Source: Paenibacillus mendelii
GTDB taxonomy: Bacteria > Bacillota > Bacilli > Paenibacillales > Paenibacillaceae
Length of the DNA stretch: 64,000 nucleotides
Reading direction: 5' to 3'
Assembly: GCF_024498075.1 (NCBI RefSeq)
Contig: NZ_JANHOF010000010.1
Location: 124,001 to 188,000 of the forward strand
The position numbers were made by a program, and so were the translations under genes. Below are positions 1 to 9,414 of the stretch, in pieces. Each line of letters starts with the position of its first letter. Positions within the stretch are counted from its first letter, which is position 1. The notes under the pieces were generated by a model. That model was not told where the DNA came from, did no database searches, and worked only from the letters and a program-made list of their open reading frames with translations.

Positions 1-157
1 CGTCAAACGGATTGTCAGCTTCACCCATTCCACTCAATGCCTCTAATGAAGGTCCGCGATCCACAATCGATAACGGGGTCACCCGTTCAACACTCCCGAT
101 TTGACCACTCCAAACACCAGCTGCCCGTTTCACCCAACCTATGCCGTCCGCCATCAT
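1..157 (-). CDS. N-terminal fragment of an unidentified protein, cut by left edge
   Basis: An open frame on the minus strand starts at a double ATG (155-157 and 152-154) and stays open to base 1. It begins MMADGIGWVKRAAGV and continues through IDRGPSL-like text without a stop for 52 residues. A good ribosome binding site, GGGAGGGGC, lies a few bases upstream (161-170). I do not recognise the family from this fragment. It has its own promoter and a cre-like site, and a terminator separates it from the upstream SDR gene. It therefore looks like the first gene of a catabolite-controlled unit extending left of the window. Confidence 0.6.
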   Translation of the reverse strand, partial: MMADGIGWVKRAAGVWSGQIGSVERVTPLSIVDRGPSLEALSGMGEADNPFD

Positions 158-186
158 TCAAGCCCCTCCCATTGTCTCCCAAGACA

Positions 187-201
187 ATTAAGCGCTTTCT
201 T
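187..201 (-). promoter_or_regulatory. cre-like (CcpA) site downstream of the promoter
   Basis: The minus strand reads AAGAAAGCGCTTAAT, with the palindromic core AAGCGCTT of catabolite-responsive elements. It departs from the WTGNAANCGNWNNCW consensus at two positions (T and C). It sits just downstream of the predicted transcription start, where CcpA normally represses. The call is inferred from the motif and its position. Confidence 0.4.
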
Positions 202-209
202 CATCTAAT

Positions 210-237
210 AAACTATCAGGTTTCATTGATTTGTCAA
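210..237 (-). promoter_or_regulatory. Sigma-A-type promoter for the left-edge gene
   Basis: On the minus strand, TTGACA (232-237) is followed after 16 bases by TAGTTT (210-215). Transcription would start about 50 bases before the start codon at 157. The -35 is a perfect consensus and the -10 is weak. Confidence 0.55.
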
Positions 238-354
238 CACTTTACAGCAGGCGGATCATCCTCTGCCAGACCTTGCGGACGAGGCAGTGGAGGGCATGCC
301 CACGATGTTCTGCAGCCTGCTGTCCCAGCATACGGAACTCATTCTAATCCCCCG

Positions 355-397
355 GAAAAACAACAAGGACCCAGCACCTTGGCGATGCCGGATCCTT
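355..397 (-). terminator. Rho-independent terminator after the SDR gene
   Basis: The minus-strand RNA can pair AAGGATCCGGCA (386-397) with TGCTGGGTCCTT (365-376), allowing two G-U pairs, around a 9-base loop. The stem is followed by GTTGTTTTT. It lies 25 bases past the SDR stop codon. Confidence 0.7.
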
Positions 398-421
398 GCC
401 CTTGCCCAAACCTATTACATA

Positions 422-1189
422 CTAAACCTCGCTGGCATTGGCCATATGGCCTCCATCTACGGTAATCGTCGCTCCCGTTACATAAGAGGACTCCTTCGAG
501 GCCAGGAACAGAAACACATTGGCCACTTCCTCGATGGTACCAAGGCGCTTCATCGGCGTACGCTCCGAATAAGGCGGAAGCCCCTCTTTCTCACGCAGCG
601 CCCGGTCCAACGGCGTGTCAATGAACCCGGGAGCTACTGCGTTCACGCGAATCGCATGAGGCGCAAGCTCTACCGCTATCGACTGCGTCATTAAAATGAT
701 ACCCGCTTTAGAAGCATTGTAGTGCGCCAGCATCGGGCTGCCGCCCAAGCCGTTCTTCGAGCTCATGTTGACAATACTCCCGCCCGTGCCCTGCTGGATC
801 ATCTGCCGGGCTGCGATCTGGCTTAATTGAAATACCGCGTTCAAGTTAATGTTCATCACTTTGTTCCAGTGATCAGGGGTAATGTCCATGAAAGGCTCAC
901 GGAAAGCAATGCCCGCATTATTAACGAGAATGTCTAATCCCTGCCAATAACTAATCGCTTCTGCAGCTTGGCGCTCCAATAGCTCCGGATCGCTAATGTC
1001 ACATACCAGGAATCTAACGGAATCGCCATAACCGGCTTCCGCGAGCTCCGCTTGCGTTTCTTTCAAGTCCGCTTCACTGCGGTCCATCACGATAACCTTG
1101 GCTCCCTCAGCCAGATAACGCTCCACGATACCCTTGCCGATTCCCCGTGCGCCTCCAGTTACGAGCGCCCTTTGCCCTTGCAGTCTCAT
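422..1189 (-). CDS. Short-chain dehydrogenase/reductase (SDR), catabolic locus
   Basis: This is a 255-residue classical SDR, an NAD(P)-dependent oxidoreductase expected to be cytosolic. The nucleotide-binding motif TGGARGIGKG is near residue 12, NNAGIA is near 90, the catalytic YNASK is near 160, and the C-terminus has the usual VTGATITVDGGH. The ATG at 1187-1189 is preferred because GGGGTGA lies 6 bases upstream; the GTG one codon earlier would be too close to it. It is the last gene of the importer operon, downstream of the RraA-like gene. It probably oxidises or reduces the imported sugar, sugar acid or a derivative, but the substrate cannot be read from sequence. Confidence 0.9.
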   Translation of the reverse strand: MRLQGQRALVTGGARGIGKGIVERYLAEGAKVIVMDRSEADLKETQAELAEAGYGDSVRFLVCDISDPELLERQAAEAISYWQGLDILVNNAGIAFREPFMDITPDHWNKVMNINLNAVFQLSQIAARQMIQQGTGGSIVNMSSKNGLGGSPMLAHYNASKAGIILMTQSIAVELAPHAIRVNAVAPGFIDTPLDRALREKEGLPPYSERTPMKRLGTIEEVANVFLFLASKESSYVTGATITVDGGHMANASEV

Positions 1190-1248
1190 CACGGCTCACC
1201 CCAATTCCCCTTGTTTTCATTCGAACAGCTTAGATTTTCATCAAGAAT

Positions 1249-1284
1249 CGCCATACGCCAGCTAGGAAGCTTCGGCGTATGGCG
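1249..1284 (-). other. Intercistronic hairpin between RraA-like and SDR genes
   Basis: A perfect 11-base-pair stem, CGCCATACGCC with GGCGTATGGCG, encloses a 14-base loop. No clear U-tract follows on the minus strand. It could be a weak terminator or an mRNA-stability or processing element that sets the ratio of the two products. Confidence 0.55.
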
Positions 1285-1299
1285 AGTTATGATTCATTC

Positions 1300-1977
1300 C
1301 TATAGTACGCCGTATTTATCGTAAACATCGCGCAGGAATTTGCCATCCAGCAGCTCTTGGCGGCTCGAGTTTTCACGCGTTGCCTTGTTCATCGACAGCT
1401 CGAACACTTGATCGAACAGAGCGTTTGGAATCACAACCACGCCGTCGCGATCACCGAAGATGATATCGCCAGGCAGAACGCTAACGCCTCCGCAGACAAC
1501 CGGGCAATCATAATCGATCACCATTCCGCGTCCGCGCGAATCGACCGGCTTCGTTCCGGTTGCGAATACAGGGAAGTCAAGCTCCAAGATTTTTTTCGTA
1601 TCCCGGATGAGACCATCCACGATAGCGCCATTCGCTCCGCGCATTTTGGACGCTGTAGACAACAGCTCGCCCCATAGACCGTTACGCTTCGATTCATTCG
1701 TACAGCCGATTAGCACCTCACCCGGCTTCACGCTGTCGATCGCTTCGATTTCTTTGGCATACGGATTGTCGGACTCATGGTATACATCGACGGCAAGCAC
1801 GGTTTTTGCACGGCCTACCAGCACCCAATCCTTCGAGATCGGGTTGATGTCTTCACGCATCGCTTGGTTCCGGTAGCCTAGCTCGTCCAATGTGTCGCAA
1901 ATGACCGCAGCGTATAACACTTCTTTCATTTGTTCGAATTTCTGTTCCTGAGTTAGTTCTTGGCTTTGTTGTGTCAT
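1300..1977 (-). CDS. RraA-like family protein (HMG/CHA-aldolase, oxaloacetate decarboxylase type)
   Basis: This 225-residue protein belongs to the RraA-like superfamily. Members include 4-hydroxy-4-methyl-2-oxoglutarate aldolases, oxaloacetate decarboxylases and the RNase E inhibitor RraA. The metal and substrate loop GANGAIVDGLIRD (about 115-127) carries the G-x-I-V-D-G-x-x-R-D pattern, and the later segment GDIIFGDRDGVVVIP is also typical. The start is an ATG with GGGAG 9 bases upstream. It sits directly behind sugar-type ABC permease genes and before an SDR, so an enzyme of sugar-acid breakdown is more likely than a ribonuclease regulator. The exact reaction is not determined. Confidence 0.85.
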   Translation of the reverse strand: MTQQSQELTQEQKFEQMKEVLYAAVICDTLDELGYRNQAMREDINPISKDWVLVGRAKTVLAVDVYHESDNPYAKEIEAIDSVKPGEVLIGCTNESKRNGLWGELLSTASKMRGANGAIVDGLIRDTKKILELDFPVFATGTKPVDSRGRGMVIDYDCPVVCGGVSVLPGDIIFGDRDGVVVIPNALFDQVFELSMNKATRENSSRQELLDGKFLRDVYDKYGVL

Positions 1978-2039
1978 GTCTGTATTCTCCCATTATTTAT
2001 ATTTTTTGTTAATGATTAATTTCAAAATTTTCCTACTTA

Positions 2040-2873
2040 TTAGCCCTTAACCGCACCAGCCGACAAGCCTTTCACGAAATAGCGCTGGAAGCCGATGAAC
2101 AGCGCCATAATCGGAAGCAGCGTAAGCGCAATCCCGCCGAACAACAGGCTCAAATCGGTCAAGCCCCGTCCGCCGAAAAATTTGTACAAGCTGATGCTCA
2201 CCGTCGGGTTATCCGTTGAATTAAGCACAACGAGAGGCAGCAGCAGATCATTCCATACGGAGATGAACTGTACGATAATCAGCGACGCCGTTACCGGCAG
2301 CACCAACGGGAAAATAATCTGAAAAAAGGTCCTTGTCGTCGAGCACCCATCCAAGTAGGCCGATTCTTCCAACTCGTAAGGAAGCGCCCTCATGAATCCG
2401 GCATACATAAAGATACAGAATGGCGATAGTATGGCAGCATACATCAGCGAGATGCCCAGAATCGTATTCTGAAGATGCAAATCCTTTAGCAGGAACACGA
2501 CAGGGATGAGCGCCGACTGAATCGGAATCAGAATGGCCGACGTATAGACCCAGTACAGGGAGCCGAAGAACTTATGCTTGATCCGAGCAACCGCATAAGC
2601 TGCGAGCGCCCCCAAGCCGACAGCAATGACGAGCGCAATCGCCCCAATGGAGAATGTGACCCCATAGGATTTGATCAGGTCCATTTTCTCGAATGCGTTC
2701 ACAATGTTTTCGAAGCCAGCCTCAAAGGACGGAAACTTGAGCGGGTTTTTCACAATCTCTTTATGCGTCTTGAACGCATTGATAGCAATCAAATAGAGCG
2801 GTATCGAAACAATAAGCGCAAGGAGGATGACGGATAGTTCAACAACGAGTTTCTGAGCCCGTTTCATACTCAC
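2040..2873 (-). CDS. Carbohydrate ABC transporter permease, MalG type
   Basis: This is a 277-residue inner-membrane permease of the MalG/LacG/UgpE family, one half of the translocation channel of a sugar importer. About six hydrophobic helices can be seen. The EAA loop EESAYLDGCSTTRTFFQII (about 175-193), which docks the ATPase, is clear. The preferred start is GTG at 2871-2873, which overlaps the stop of the upstream permease by 4 bases and has AAGGG 6 bases ahead, indicating translational coupling. No ATPase gene lies nearby. As is common in Bacillales, a shared MsmX-like ATPase elsewhere probably energises it. Confidence 0.93.
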   Translation of the reverse strand: MSMKRAQKLVVELSVILLALIVSIPLYLIAINAFKTHKEIVKNPLKFPSFEAGFENIVNAFEKMDLIKSYGVTFSIGAIALVIAVGLGALAAYAVARIKHKFFGSLYWVYTSAILIPIQSALIPVVFLLKDLHLQNTILGISLMYAAILSPFCIFMYAGFMRALPYELEESAYLDGCSTTRTFFQIIFPLVLPVTASLIIVQFISVWNDLLLPLVVLNSTDNPTVSISLYKFFGGRGLTDLSLLFGGIALTLLPIMALFIGFQRYFVKGLSAGAVKG

Positions 2874-3748
2874 ATCACACCCTTCTCATATTGTCTGGAT
2901 ATGGCAATAAAGAAGAATGTAACCACCATCGCGCATATCGTCAGAACGAAGGAGGACGCAAGTCCCAAAGACAGCTCCGTGGAGGAGAAAGCGTAACGGT
3001 AGATCTTAACAGCCAACGTTTCACTCGATCCAGCAGGTCCGCCACCCGTCAGCGCAAACGGCAAATCAAATATGCGAAGGCCGTTCGCCAAACCGATCAA
3101 TACGTTAACCGTAATGCCCGGCGCGATCATCGGGAGGGTCAGACTGATGAACCTTCTCCACTTCGAAGCCCCGTCAATCATGGTCGCTTCCTTCATATCT
3201 TGTGGAATACCCTGCAATGCAGCCAAGTAGATAATCATAATCGGCCCCCACATTTGCCATACCGTGATCGCGATGATCGAGTACACAACGTAGTCCGGGG
3301 AGTCGATCCACGGGATCGCGATTCGGTCGCCAGTCAGCTTAGACAGCCATTCATTCAGCAGACCCGAGTTTGCATCCAGCATATATCTCCACACGAATGC
3401 CGCAACGACAATCGGAATAACATTCGGAATGTAAAAGAGTGCACGCAGCAAGCTCTTTGTCTTCAACGCTTGATCCAGCATCAGTGCAAATAGTAAACCG
3501 CATAAATTGGTCAGTACAGCAGCGGCAATTCCAATAAGCAGTGTTCGCTTTAACGCATTCGTGAAGCTTTCATCATTGAAAATATCCAAGTAGTTGGAGA
3601 ATCCGACGAAACTGTACCCGCCAACACCTTTCCAATCCGTAAAGCTGTAATAAACCGATTGGAGAATAGGAAAAAAGAGAAAGATCGCCAAAATGATCGT
3701 AATTGGGGCTACGAAAAATATCCCCGTAATAAACATCCTCTTCTGCAT
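2870..3748 (-). CDS. Carbohydrate ABC transporter permease, MalF/UgpA type
   Basis: This 292-residue membrane protein is the second permease of the importer. The N-terminal helix ITGIFFVAPITIILAIFLFF is followed by further hydrophobic segments. The EAA loop KEATMIDGASKWRRFISLT (about 191-209) marks the ATPase contact. The start ATG follows GAGGGGG by about 6 bases. It overlaps the MalG-type gene by 4 bases and lies 83 bases downstream of the solute-binding gene. Short SBP-MalF-MalG order is the usual arrangement of family CUT1 importers for oligosaccharides or sugar derivatives. Confidence 0.93.
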   Translation of the reverse strand: MQKRMFITGIFFVAPITIILAIFLFFPILQSVYYSFTDWKGVGGYSFVGFSNYLDIFNDESFTNALKRTLLIGIAAAVLTNLCGLLFALMLDQALKTKSLLRALFYIPNVIPIVVAAFVWRYMLDANSGLLNEWLSKLTGDRIAIPWIDSPDYVVYSIIAITVWQMWGPIMIIYLAALQGIPQDMKEATMIDGASKWRRFISLTLPMIAPGITVNVLIGLANGLRIFDLPFALTGGGPAGSSETLAVKIYRYAFSSTELSLGLASSFVLTICAMVVTFFFIAISRQYEKGVM

Positions 3749-3831
3749 AGGGATTCCCCCTCGGATCCATGAATTAATCGTGATAACCGGCTCCTAGATA
3801 CAGGAACCGGCTATCGCGAGGCATCGCTTGA

Positions 3832-5136
3832 TTACTTCGCTATCGTCTTGTTGTATTCCGCGATGAACTTGTCGATCGATTTCTCCACATCACCTTGGAA
3901 GGTAAGCTCCTGTGCAAAAGTTCCGAGCGCTACCCAAGTATTGTTCGGTACAGGTCCGGTGTTGGCAAACGATTGGATCCGATCCGTCTCAAGCCATGCC
4001 GGAACATCTGTATACGACTCATCAAGCTCGCCTACGCCAGGCATTGCAGAGAAGGAGCCCTTCGCCTTCAGAATCTTGGCATATGTCTCTTTGCTGAACA
4101 TCCAGTTCAAGAAGATCTTCGTTTCTTCTGGATGAGCACTCTTCGCATTGGCAGCCAATCCATCTTCCGGAACGAAGATGTAAGCATTCTGATCTTCTGC
4201 AGCGTAAGGCATGTTCATGAAGCCAAGCTTCATATCCGGGTTAAGCTTGCGCAGCGCGCCGCCTTCCCATGTTCCGCTCATGAGTACTGCGCTGTCGCCT
4301 TCCGCGAATGCTTGTTGGGCGATCGTGAACTCATTCGTGAAGCTGCCTACACGTGTATATTGGTTGAGCTCTTTAAAACGTTCGAAGCCTTCCTTCAAGA
4401 TTGCGCGATATTCCGGCTTACTCCAGTCAATCTTGTTGGACAGGTAAGCTTCCTTGAAAGCAGGATCCTTCACTGCATAAGAGCCGAATGCCCAGTGGAA
4501 GACGTTGCCCATCATCGTTTCGCCTTTACCGGCGTAGACAAACAGGTCTTTCCCCTTCTCCTTCAGCTTCTTACCGGCATCCATGAACGCTTCCCATGTC
4601 TTCGGAGGCTCGCTCAAGCCGACTTCTGCCAGCATGTCCTTGTTATATGCAAGGCCCAGAACGCCTACACCCAACGTGAAGAGCGCGGGCTTGCCGTCAA
4701 TAGAGACCGCATTGCGAATCGATTCGGAGTAGCCCGCCATCGACTCATAACTGCTCAGGTCAGCCAAGTAACCGGCATCGTTCGCAAGTCCAGTCGTGAT
4801 ATGTCCGATGTTAACCTGATAAGCATCCGGAACCTCGTTGGTGGAGACGCGGATCCGAAGCGCATCGAAGATTCCGCTATCCGGAAGCGATTCCGCTTTA
4901 ATTTTAATATTAGGATGAGCCGCTTCAAACTCTTGAATCAGCTCCGCATGAATGCCTGCGAACAAAGAATCTGCGAACAGCACGGATAGCTCTACTTTAT
5001 CGCCGGACTTACCGCCTCCGCTATTCTTGGCGCCATTCTCTTCCGACCCGGTATTCGCATTGCCTCCGCAAGCACCAAGTATTCCGACCATGAGTGTCAA
5101 CAGCATTACGATTGCAAGCAATTTCGTCTTGTACAT
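3832..5136 (-). CDS. Extracellular solute-binding lipoprotein of a sugar ABC importer
   Basis: This 434-residue family 1 solute-binding protein has a lipoprotein signal peptide ending in the lipobox LGAC, with the acylated cysteine at residue 23. A Gly/Ser/Asn-rich linker follows. It would be anchored outside the membrane and deliver substrate to the two downstream permeases. Family-like segments include PPKTWEAFMDAGKKL and AFAEGDSAVLMSGTWEGG. GGGGAGG lies 10 bases before the ATG. It is the first gene of the operon, transcribed from a promoter with an operator-like sequence over its start site and divergent to an IclR regulator. The ligand is unknown; the RraA-like and SDR partners point to a sugar acid or related compound. 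Confidence 0.92.
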   Translation of the reverse strand: MYKTKLLAIVMLLTLMVGILGACGGNANTGSEENGAKNSGGGKSGDKVELSVLFADSLFAGIHAELIQEFEAAHPNIKIKAESLPDSGIFDALRIRVSTNEVPDAYQVNIGHITTGLANDAGYLADLSSYESMAGYSESIRNAVSIDGKPALFTLGVGVLGLAYNKDMLAEVGLSEPPKTWEAFMDAGKKLKEKGKDLFVYAGKGETMMGNVFHWAFGSYAVKDPAFKEAYLSNKIDWSKPEYRAILKEGFERFKELNQYTRVGSFTNEFTIAQQAFAEGDSAVLMSGTWEGGALRKLNPDMKLGFMNMPYAAEDQNAYIFVPEDGLAANAKSAHPEETKIFLNWMFSKETYAKILKAKGSFSAMPGVGELDESYTDVPAWLETDRIQSFANTGPVPNNTWVALGTFAQELTFQGDVEKSIDKFIAEYNKTIAK

Positions 5137-5245
5137 GGCTGATGTTCCTCCCCTAGTTATTTCCTAATCTGCATGACTCCAGCGTTTCCGTTTAGTACGA
5201 CCGCTTCCCCTTCAGCGTTAAACCGCGAGCGCCCTCCCTTTATAC

Positions 5246-5260
5246 TTAAACACCGTTTAT
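5246..5260 (-). promoter_or_regulatory. Candidate IclR operator 1 (importer side)
   Basis: The plus strand reads TTAAACACCGTTTAT. The reverse complement of 5517-5531 is TTAAACACTGTTTAT, identical at 14 of 15 positions. The sequence is a near-palindrome of AAAC and GTTT arms. It lies about 5 to 19 bases downstream of the predicted start of importer transcription, a position suited to repression. Confidence 0.6.
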
Positions 5261-5271
5261 GAATCTACTTG

Positions 5272-5301
5272 ATTATAAAATCCAGCTTGTAACTATGTCA
5301 A
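5272..5301 (-). promoter_or_regulatory. Sigma-A promoter of the sugar importer operon
   Basis: On the minus strand, TTGACA (5296-5301) and TATAAT (5272-5277) are both perfect consensus hexamers, separated by 18 bases. The start site would be near 5265, leaving a leader of about 130 bases before the solute-binding gene. Confidence 0.75.
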
Positions 5302-5376
5302 GAAATAATTACATAAGATGACATGATTCGATAAATACATGACATCGTCAGTGATAATACATAACATTTACACGAT

Positions 5377-5392
5377 TAGAATGCGCTTTCAA
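5377..5392 (-). promoter_or_regulatory. Catabolite-responsive element (cre) candidate
   Basis: The minus strand reads TTGAAAGCGCATTCTA, a full match to the Bacillus consensus WTGNAANCGNWNNCW. It lies between the two divergent promoters, about 75-85 bases upstream of the regulator start and more than 110 upstream of the importer start. This is an unusual distance for simple repression, so it may act from upstream or be fortuitous. Confidence 0.5.
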
Positions 5393-5442
5393 AATATATA
5401 AGCAATATTTTATCAATTACTAATCACTTTTGCAATCTATTC

Positions 5443-5471
5443 TTGCCAATAATAATGGAATAACCTATAAT
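5443..5471 (+). promoter_or_regulatory. Promoter of the IclR regulator gene
   Basis: TTGCCA (5443-5448) is followed after 17 bases by TATAAT (5466-5471). The start site would be near 5478, leaving about 70 bases of leader that contain operator-like sequence 2 and a strong ribosome binding site. Confidence 0.65.
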
Positions 5472-5516
5472 AATATAGAGCCTTACGACCTGGCAAATAA
5501 CCCGGCGATAACAAAT

Positions 5517-5531
5517 ATAAACAGTGTTTAA
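5517..5531 (+). promoter_or_regulatory. Candidate IclR operator 2 (regulator side)
   Basis: ATAAACAGTGTTTAA is the inverted near-copy of 5246-5260 (14 of 15 bases). It sits in the regulator leader, ending 5 bases before the Shine-Dalgarno, so bound protein could block its own transcription (autorepression). The two copies flank the divergent promoters symmetrically, about 270 bases apart. Confidence 0.6.
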
Positions 5532-5550
5532 ACGAGGAGGTGCTTCCCCT

Positions 5551-6324
5551 TTGGATACATCCAAAAAGTATACCGTTCCTTCATTGGAAAAGACGCTGTT
5601 GATGATAGAGACCATAGCTGCACACGAAACCCCGCTTGGCGTTTCAGAACTATGCAAGCTGGTGAGTATGCCTAAGACAAGCGCCTTCTTCATTCTGAAT
5701 ACGCTGGAGCAGCGTCATTATATTACGAAGACTGATGAGGGCAAGTATTCGCTGGGCACTCGTTTCATCAGCTTAGGGCAGAGTGTTCTCAGCAAGCTGG
5801 ATATTCGTCAGCAAGCGAAGCCGTTCATGGAGGAATTGTCGCAGGAAACGAAGTTTACCGTACATCTGGCAATTCTGGATCGGGGCGAAGCCGTATATCT
5901 GGAGAAGGTAGAGAGCCCGGCATCATTCGTTAAATTCTCAACTTACATCGGACAGCGGTGGCCGCTTCATGTGTCAGGCGTCGGCAAGGCGTTGGCCAGC
6001 CATCTGAGCGATGAGGAGCTCGATGAAATAATCGATCAAACCGGGTTGTCCCTGAAGACCGAGAACACGGTAACCTCATTGAAGGAGTTCAAGTCTATCT
6101 TAGCTACTGCCCGCGAGCAAGGCTATGCGGTAGAGGATGAAGAAGGCGAGATCGGCATCCGCTGCATCGGCTCGTCCATCTTCGGCCACGACGGCAAGCA
6201 GCAGGCCGCGATCAGCATCACGGCTATAAGGAATGAGCTGCCGGTTCAGGATATCCCGATCATCGGAGCGAAGGTCCGGGAGACCGCGATGAAAATTTCC
6301 GCACATCTCGGTTATCTCTCATAG
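5551..6324 (+). CDS. IclR family transcriptional regulator
   Basis: This 257-residue protein has an N-terminal winged helix (about 10-70; KTLLMIETIAAHETPLGVSE then TSAFFILNTLEQRHYI) and an IclR effector-binding domain (about 85-255). In that domain RWPLHVSGVGKALASHL and the late GIRCIGSSIFGHDGKQQAAISI are family hallmarks. The best start is TTG at 5551, with AGGAGGTG 8 bases upstream; the longer GTG-initiated frame would place this binding site inside the gene. It is divergent from the sugar importer operon and is the likely local regulator. The effector, probably the imported acid or an intermediate, is unknown. Confidence 0.9.
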   Translation: MDTSKKYTVPSLEKTLLMIETIAAHETPLGVSELCKLVSMPKTSAFFILNTLEQRHYITKTDEGKYSLGTRFISLGQSVLSKLDIRQQAKPFMEELSQETKFTVHLAILDRGEAVYLEKVESPASFVKFSTYIGQRWPLHVSGVGKALASHLSDEELDEIIDQTGLSLKTENTVTSLKEFKSILATAREQGYAVEDEEGEIGIRCIGSSIFGHDGKQQAAISITAIRNELPVQDIPIIGAKVRETAMKISAHLGYLS

Positions 6325-6345
6325 GCGGTCAATCGCAACGTATAA

Positions 6346-6392
6346 CGGCATTAGGCGACCTCAGCGAGGTCGCCTAATGCCGTTTGTTCATT
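6346..6392 (+). terminator. Terminator of the IclR regulator gene
   Basis: A perfect 17-base-pair stem, starting CGGCATTAGGCGACCTC, has a 3-base loop and is followed by TTTGTTCATTT. It begins 21 bases after the stop codon. Confidence 0.85.
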
Positions 6393-6394
6393 TA

Positions 6395-6740
6395 TTAGGA
6401 CCGATATTCTAGAGGCCGAGCAGGTAGAATGATTCCGAAGAAGCGTAAGCGGTCGCCTTTGTTTACGGATTTCAACCTGACATAGGGAAATCTAAGAAAT
6501 CCGGGAACGACATCGATCGGAAGAACATGCTGCCTGTGCAGCGGTTTGTGTTTTATTCGATCGTGATAGAGAAGGCCCTCTCAGCTTAGAAGGTTACCTC
6601 GCACCCGGCATAAGCCGCTTCGAACCCGACGCTCCTTGCCGCTTGGTCAATCTCATCATGCACAAGAATGCCGTTATACGAGAATAGGGGTCGCAACGAA
6701 TCGGGTTTGATTATCAACACAATTCGACACAAACAGCCTG
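6395..6740 (-). pseudogene. Decayed coding sequence, two fragments in different frames
   Basis: Two protein-like stretches lie on the minus strand. The upstream one reads LRPLFSYNGILVHDEIDQAA then SVGFEAAYAGCEVTF and stops at 6586-6588. The downstream one, in another frame, runs from just after an in-frame TGA (6581-6583) through HRQHVLPIDVVPGFLRFPYV to RLRFFGIILPARPLEYRS and stops at 6395-6397. Neither has a convincing start or ribosome binding site. Composition and continuity suggest one gene broken by a frameshift or indel near 6585, or the tails of two genes. I cannot name the family. Confidence 0.45.
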
Positions 6741-6788
6741 ACCATCACCCGTTTGTTGCATTCCCTTGTTCCTGCAGAGCGGATGCAT

Positions 6789-7433
6789 CTACGGCCGGCT
6801 TATAAACCGTCGGATATAGCTCTCGTACACCTCCGGGCTATTCAAATTGACGAAGGCCTCTTCCTCTTCTTGCGTCGAATGAACAAACCGGGTCGGCAGC
6901 GTATCCAGCATGCGCATGACCCGGTAGTCGCCCTGCTCTAATCTTGGCCTCAGCTGCTCCGCGATACGCGAATGATAGATTGCATGGAACGGCTGTTCCG
7001 GCGTTCTTATGACATCTGGAGCGGGCATGGATTCGGCTGCCGGCTTCTGTGATGCCGCTTCTGCCATCCTCTGCAGCAGCGGTACCGACAGAACAGGCAT
7101 GTCGCATGCCATGACAAAGGCAAAGCCGCCGGGCAGCTTGGACATTGCCGCATGCAATCCAGCGAGCGGCCCGCAGCCAGGATAGACATCGGGAACAAAG
7201 TCCACGTGCCCAGCCAGTTCTGCAAGGGCTCGCCTGTACTGCTCTTGCCGGCCTTCATCGCGAGCGGCAACGGTTACAGAAGGAATGCCAGCCGCCAGCA
7301 TCTGCTCGGTAATTCTGCCCAGCAGCGGCTTGCCCCCAATATTCAGCAGCGCTTTATCGGTGCCCATCCTCGTACTTAATCCACCGGCCAGAATGATCCC
7401 TGCGAGCTGGGGACGGTCGTTTATATGCTCCAT
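6789..7433 (-). CDS. mobA: Molybdenum cofactor guanylyltransferase
   Basis: This protein of about 214 residues has the MobA nucleotidyltransferase signature LAGGLSTRMGTDKALL at its N-terminus, followed by GGKPLLGRI. It transfers GMP from GTP to molybdopterin to give the dinucleotide cofactor of molybdoenzymes, in the cytosol. MACDMPVLS (about 105) is the conserved metal and substrate motif, and PDVYPGCGPLAGLHAAM is also typical. GGAGG precedes the ATG at 7431-7433 by 12 bases; a GTG just before it (7434-7436) has better spacing at 9 bases and is an equally possible start. It stands alone, with no other moa or mob genes in the window. Confidence 0.9.
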   Translation of the reverse strand: MEHINDRPQLAGIILAGGLSTRMGTDKALLNIGGKPLLGRITEQMLAAGIPSVTVAARDEGRQEQYRRALAELAGHVDFVPDVYPGCGPLAGLHAAMSKLPGGFAFVMACDMPVLSVPLLQRMAEAASQKPAAESMPAPDVIRTPEQPFHAIYHSRIAEQLRPRLEQGDYRVMRMLDTLPTRFVHSTQEEEEAFVNLNSPEVYESYIRRFISRP

Positions 7434-7584
7434 CACTTGTAATCGCCTCCACACGAGCCCCTATTCACACTTCAGGTACGGACGACCGTTTCTTCGACTA
7501 TAGACTATATGCTGTCTACGCCCTTGCGTCAACTGACCTAAGACGGGAAAGCCCAGGGCGCAATTGTCTGTTCGAACCAAATGA

Positions 7585-7614
7585 AAGAGGACCAGCTCTA
7601 GAGCTGATCCTCTT
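7585..7614 (-). terminator. Terminator of glnS
   Basis: The minus-strand RNA forms a 14-pair stem (one G-U pair) built on AGAGGATCAGCTC and GAGCTGGTCCTCT, followed by TTTCATTT. It is 21 bases past the glnS stop. Confidence 0.8.
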
Positions 7615-7635
7615 GGGATTCGTCTTAGGTTACTG

Positions 7636-9297
<1,662 letters not shown>

Positions 9298-9414
9298 AGC
9301 GACCAACCTTTCCACGAAATTGTCTATCCTACTATAATACACAATTTTCCGAGGGATTATAAGATTAATGTCTGAACAGAGGGGAACCGTGGCGGCATTC
9401 ACTGCCGCTTACCG

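Noticed and set aside
3895-4989. Long plus-strand open frame of 364 codons opposite the solute-binding gene
   Set aside because: It lies entirely antisense to a convincing lipoprotein gene, has no binding site and no recognisable motifs; it follows from codon bias of the real gene.
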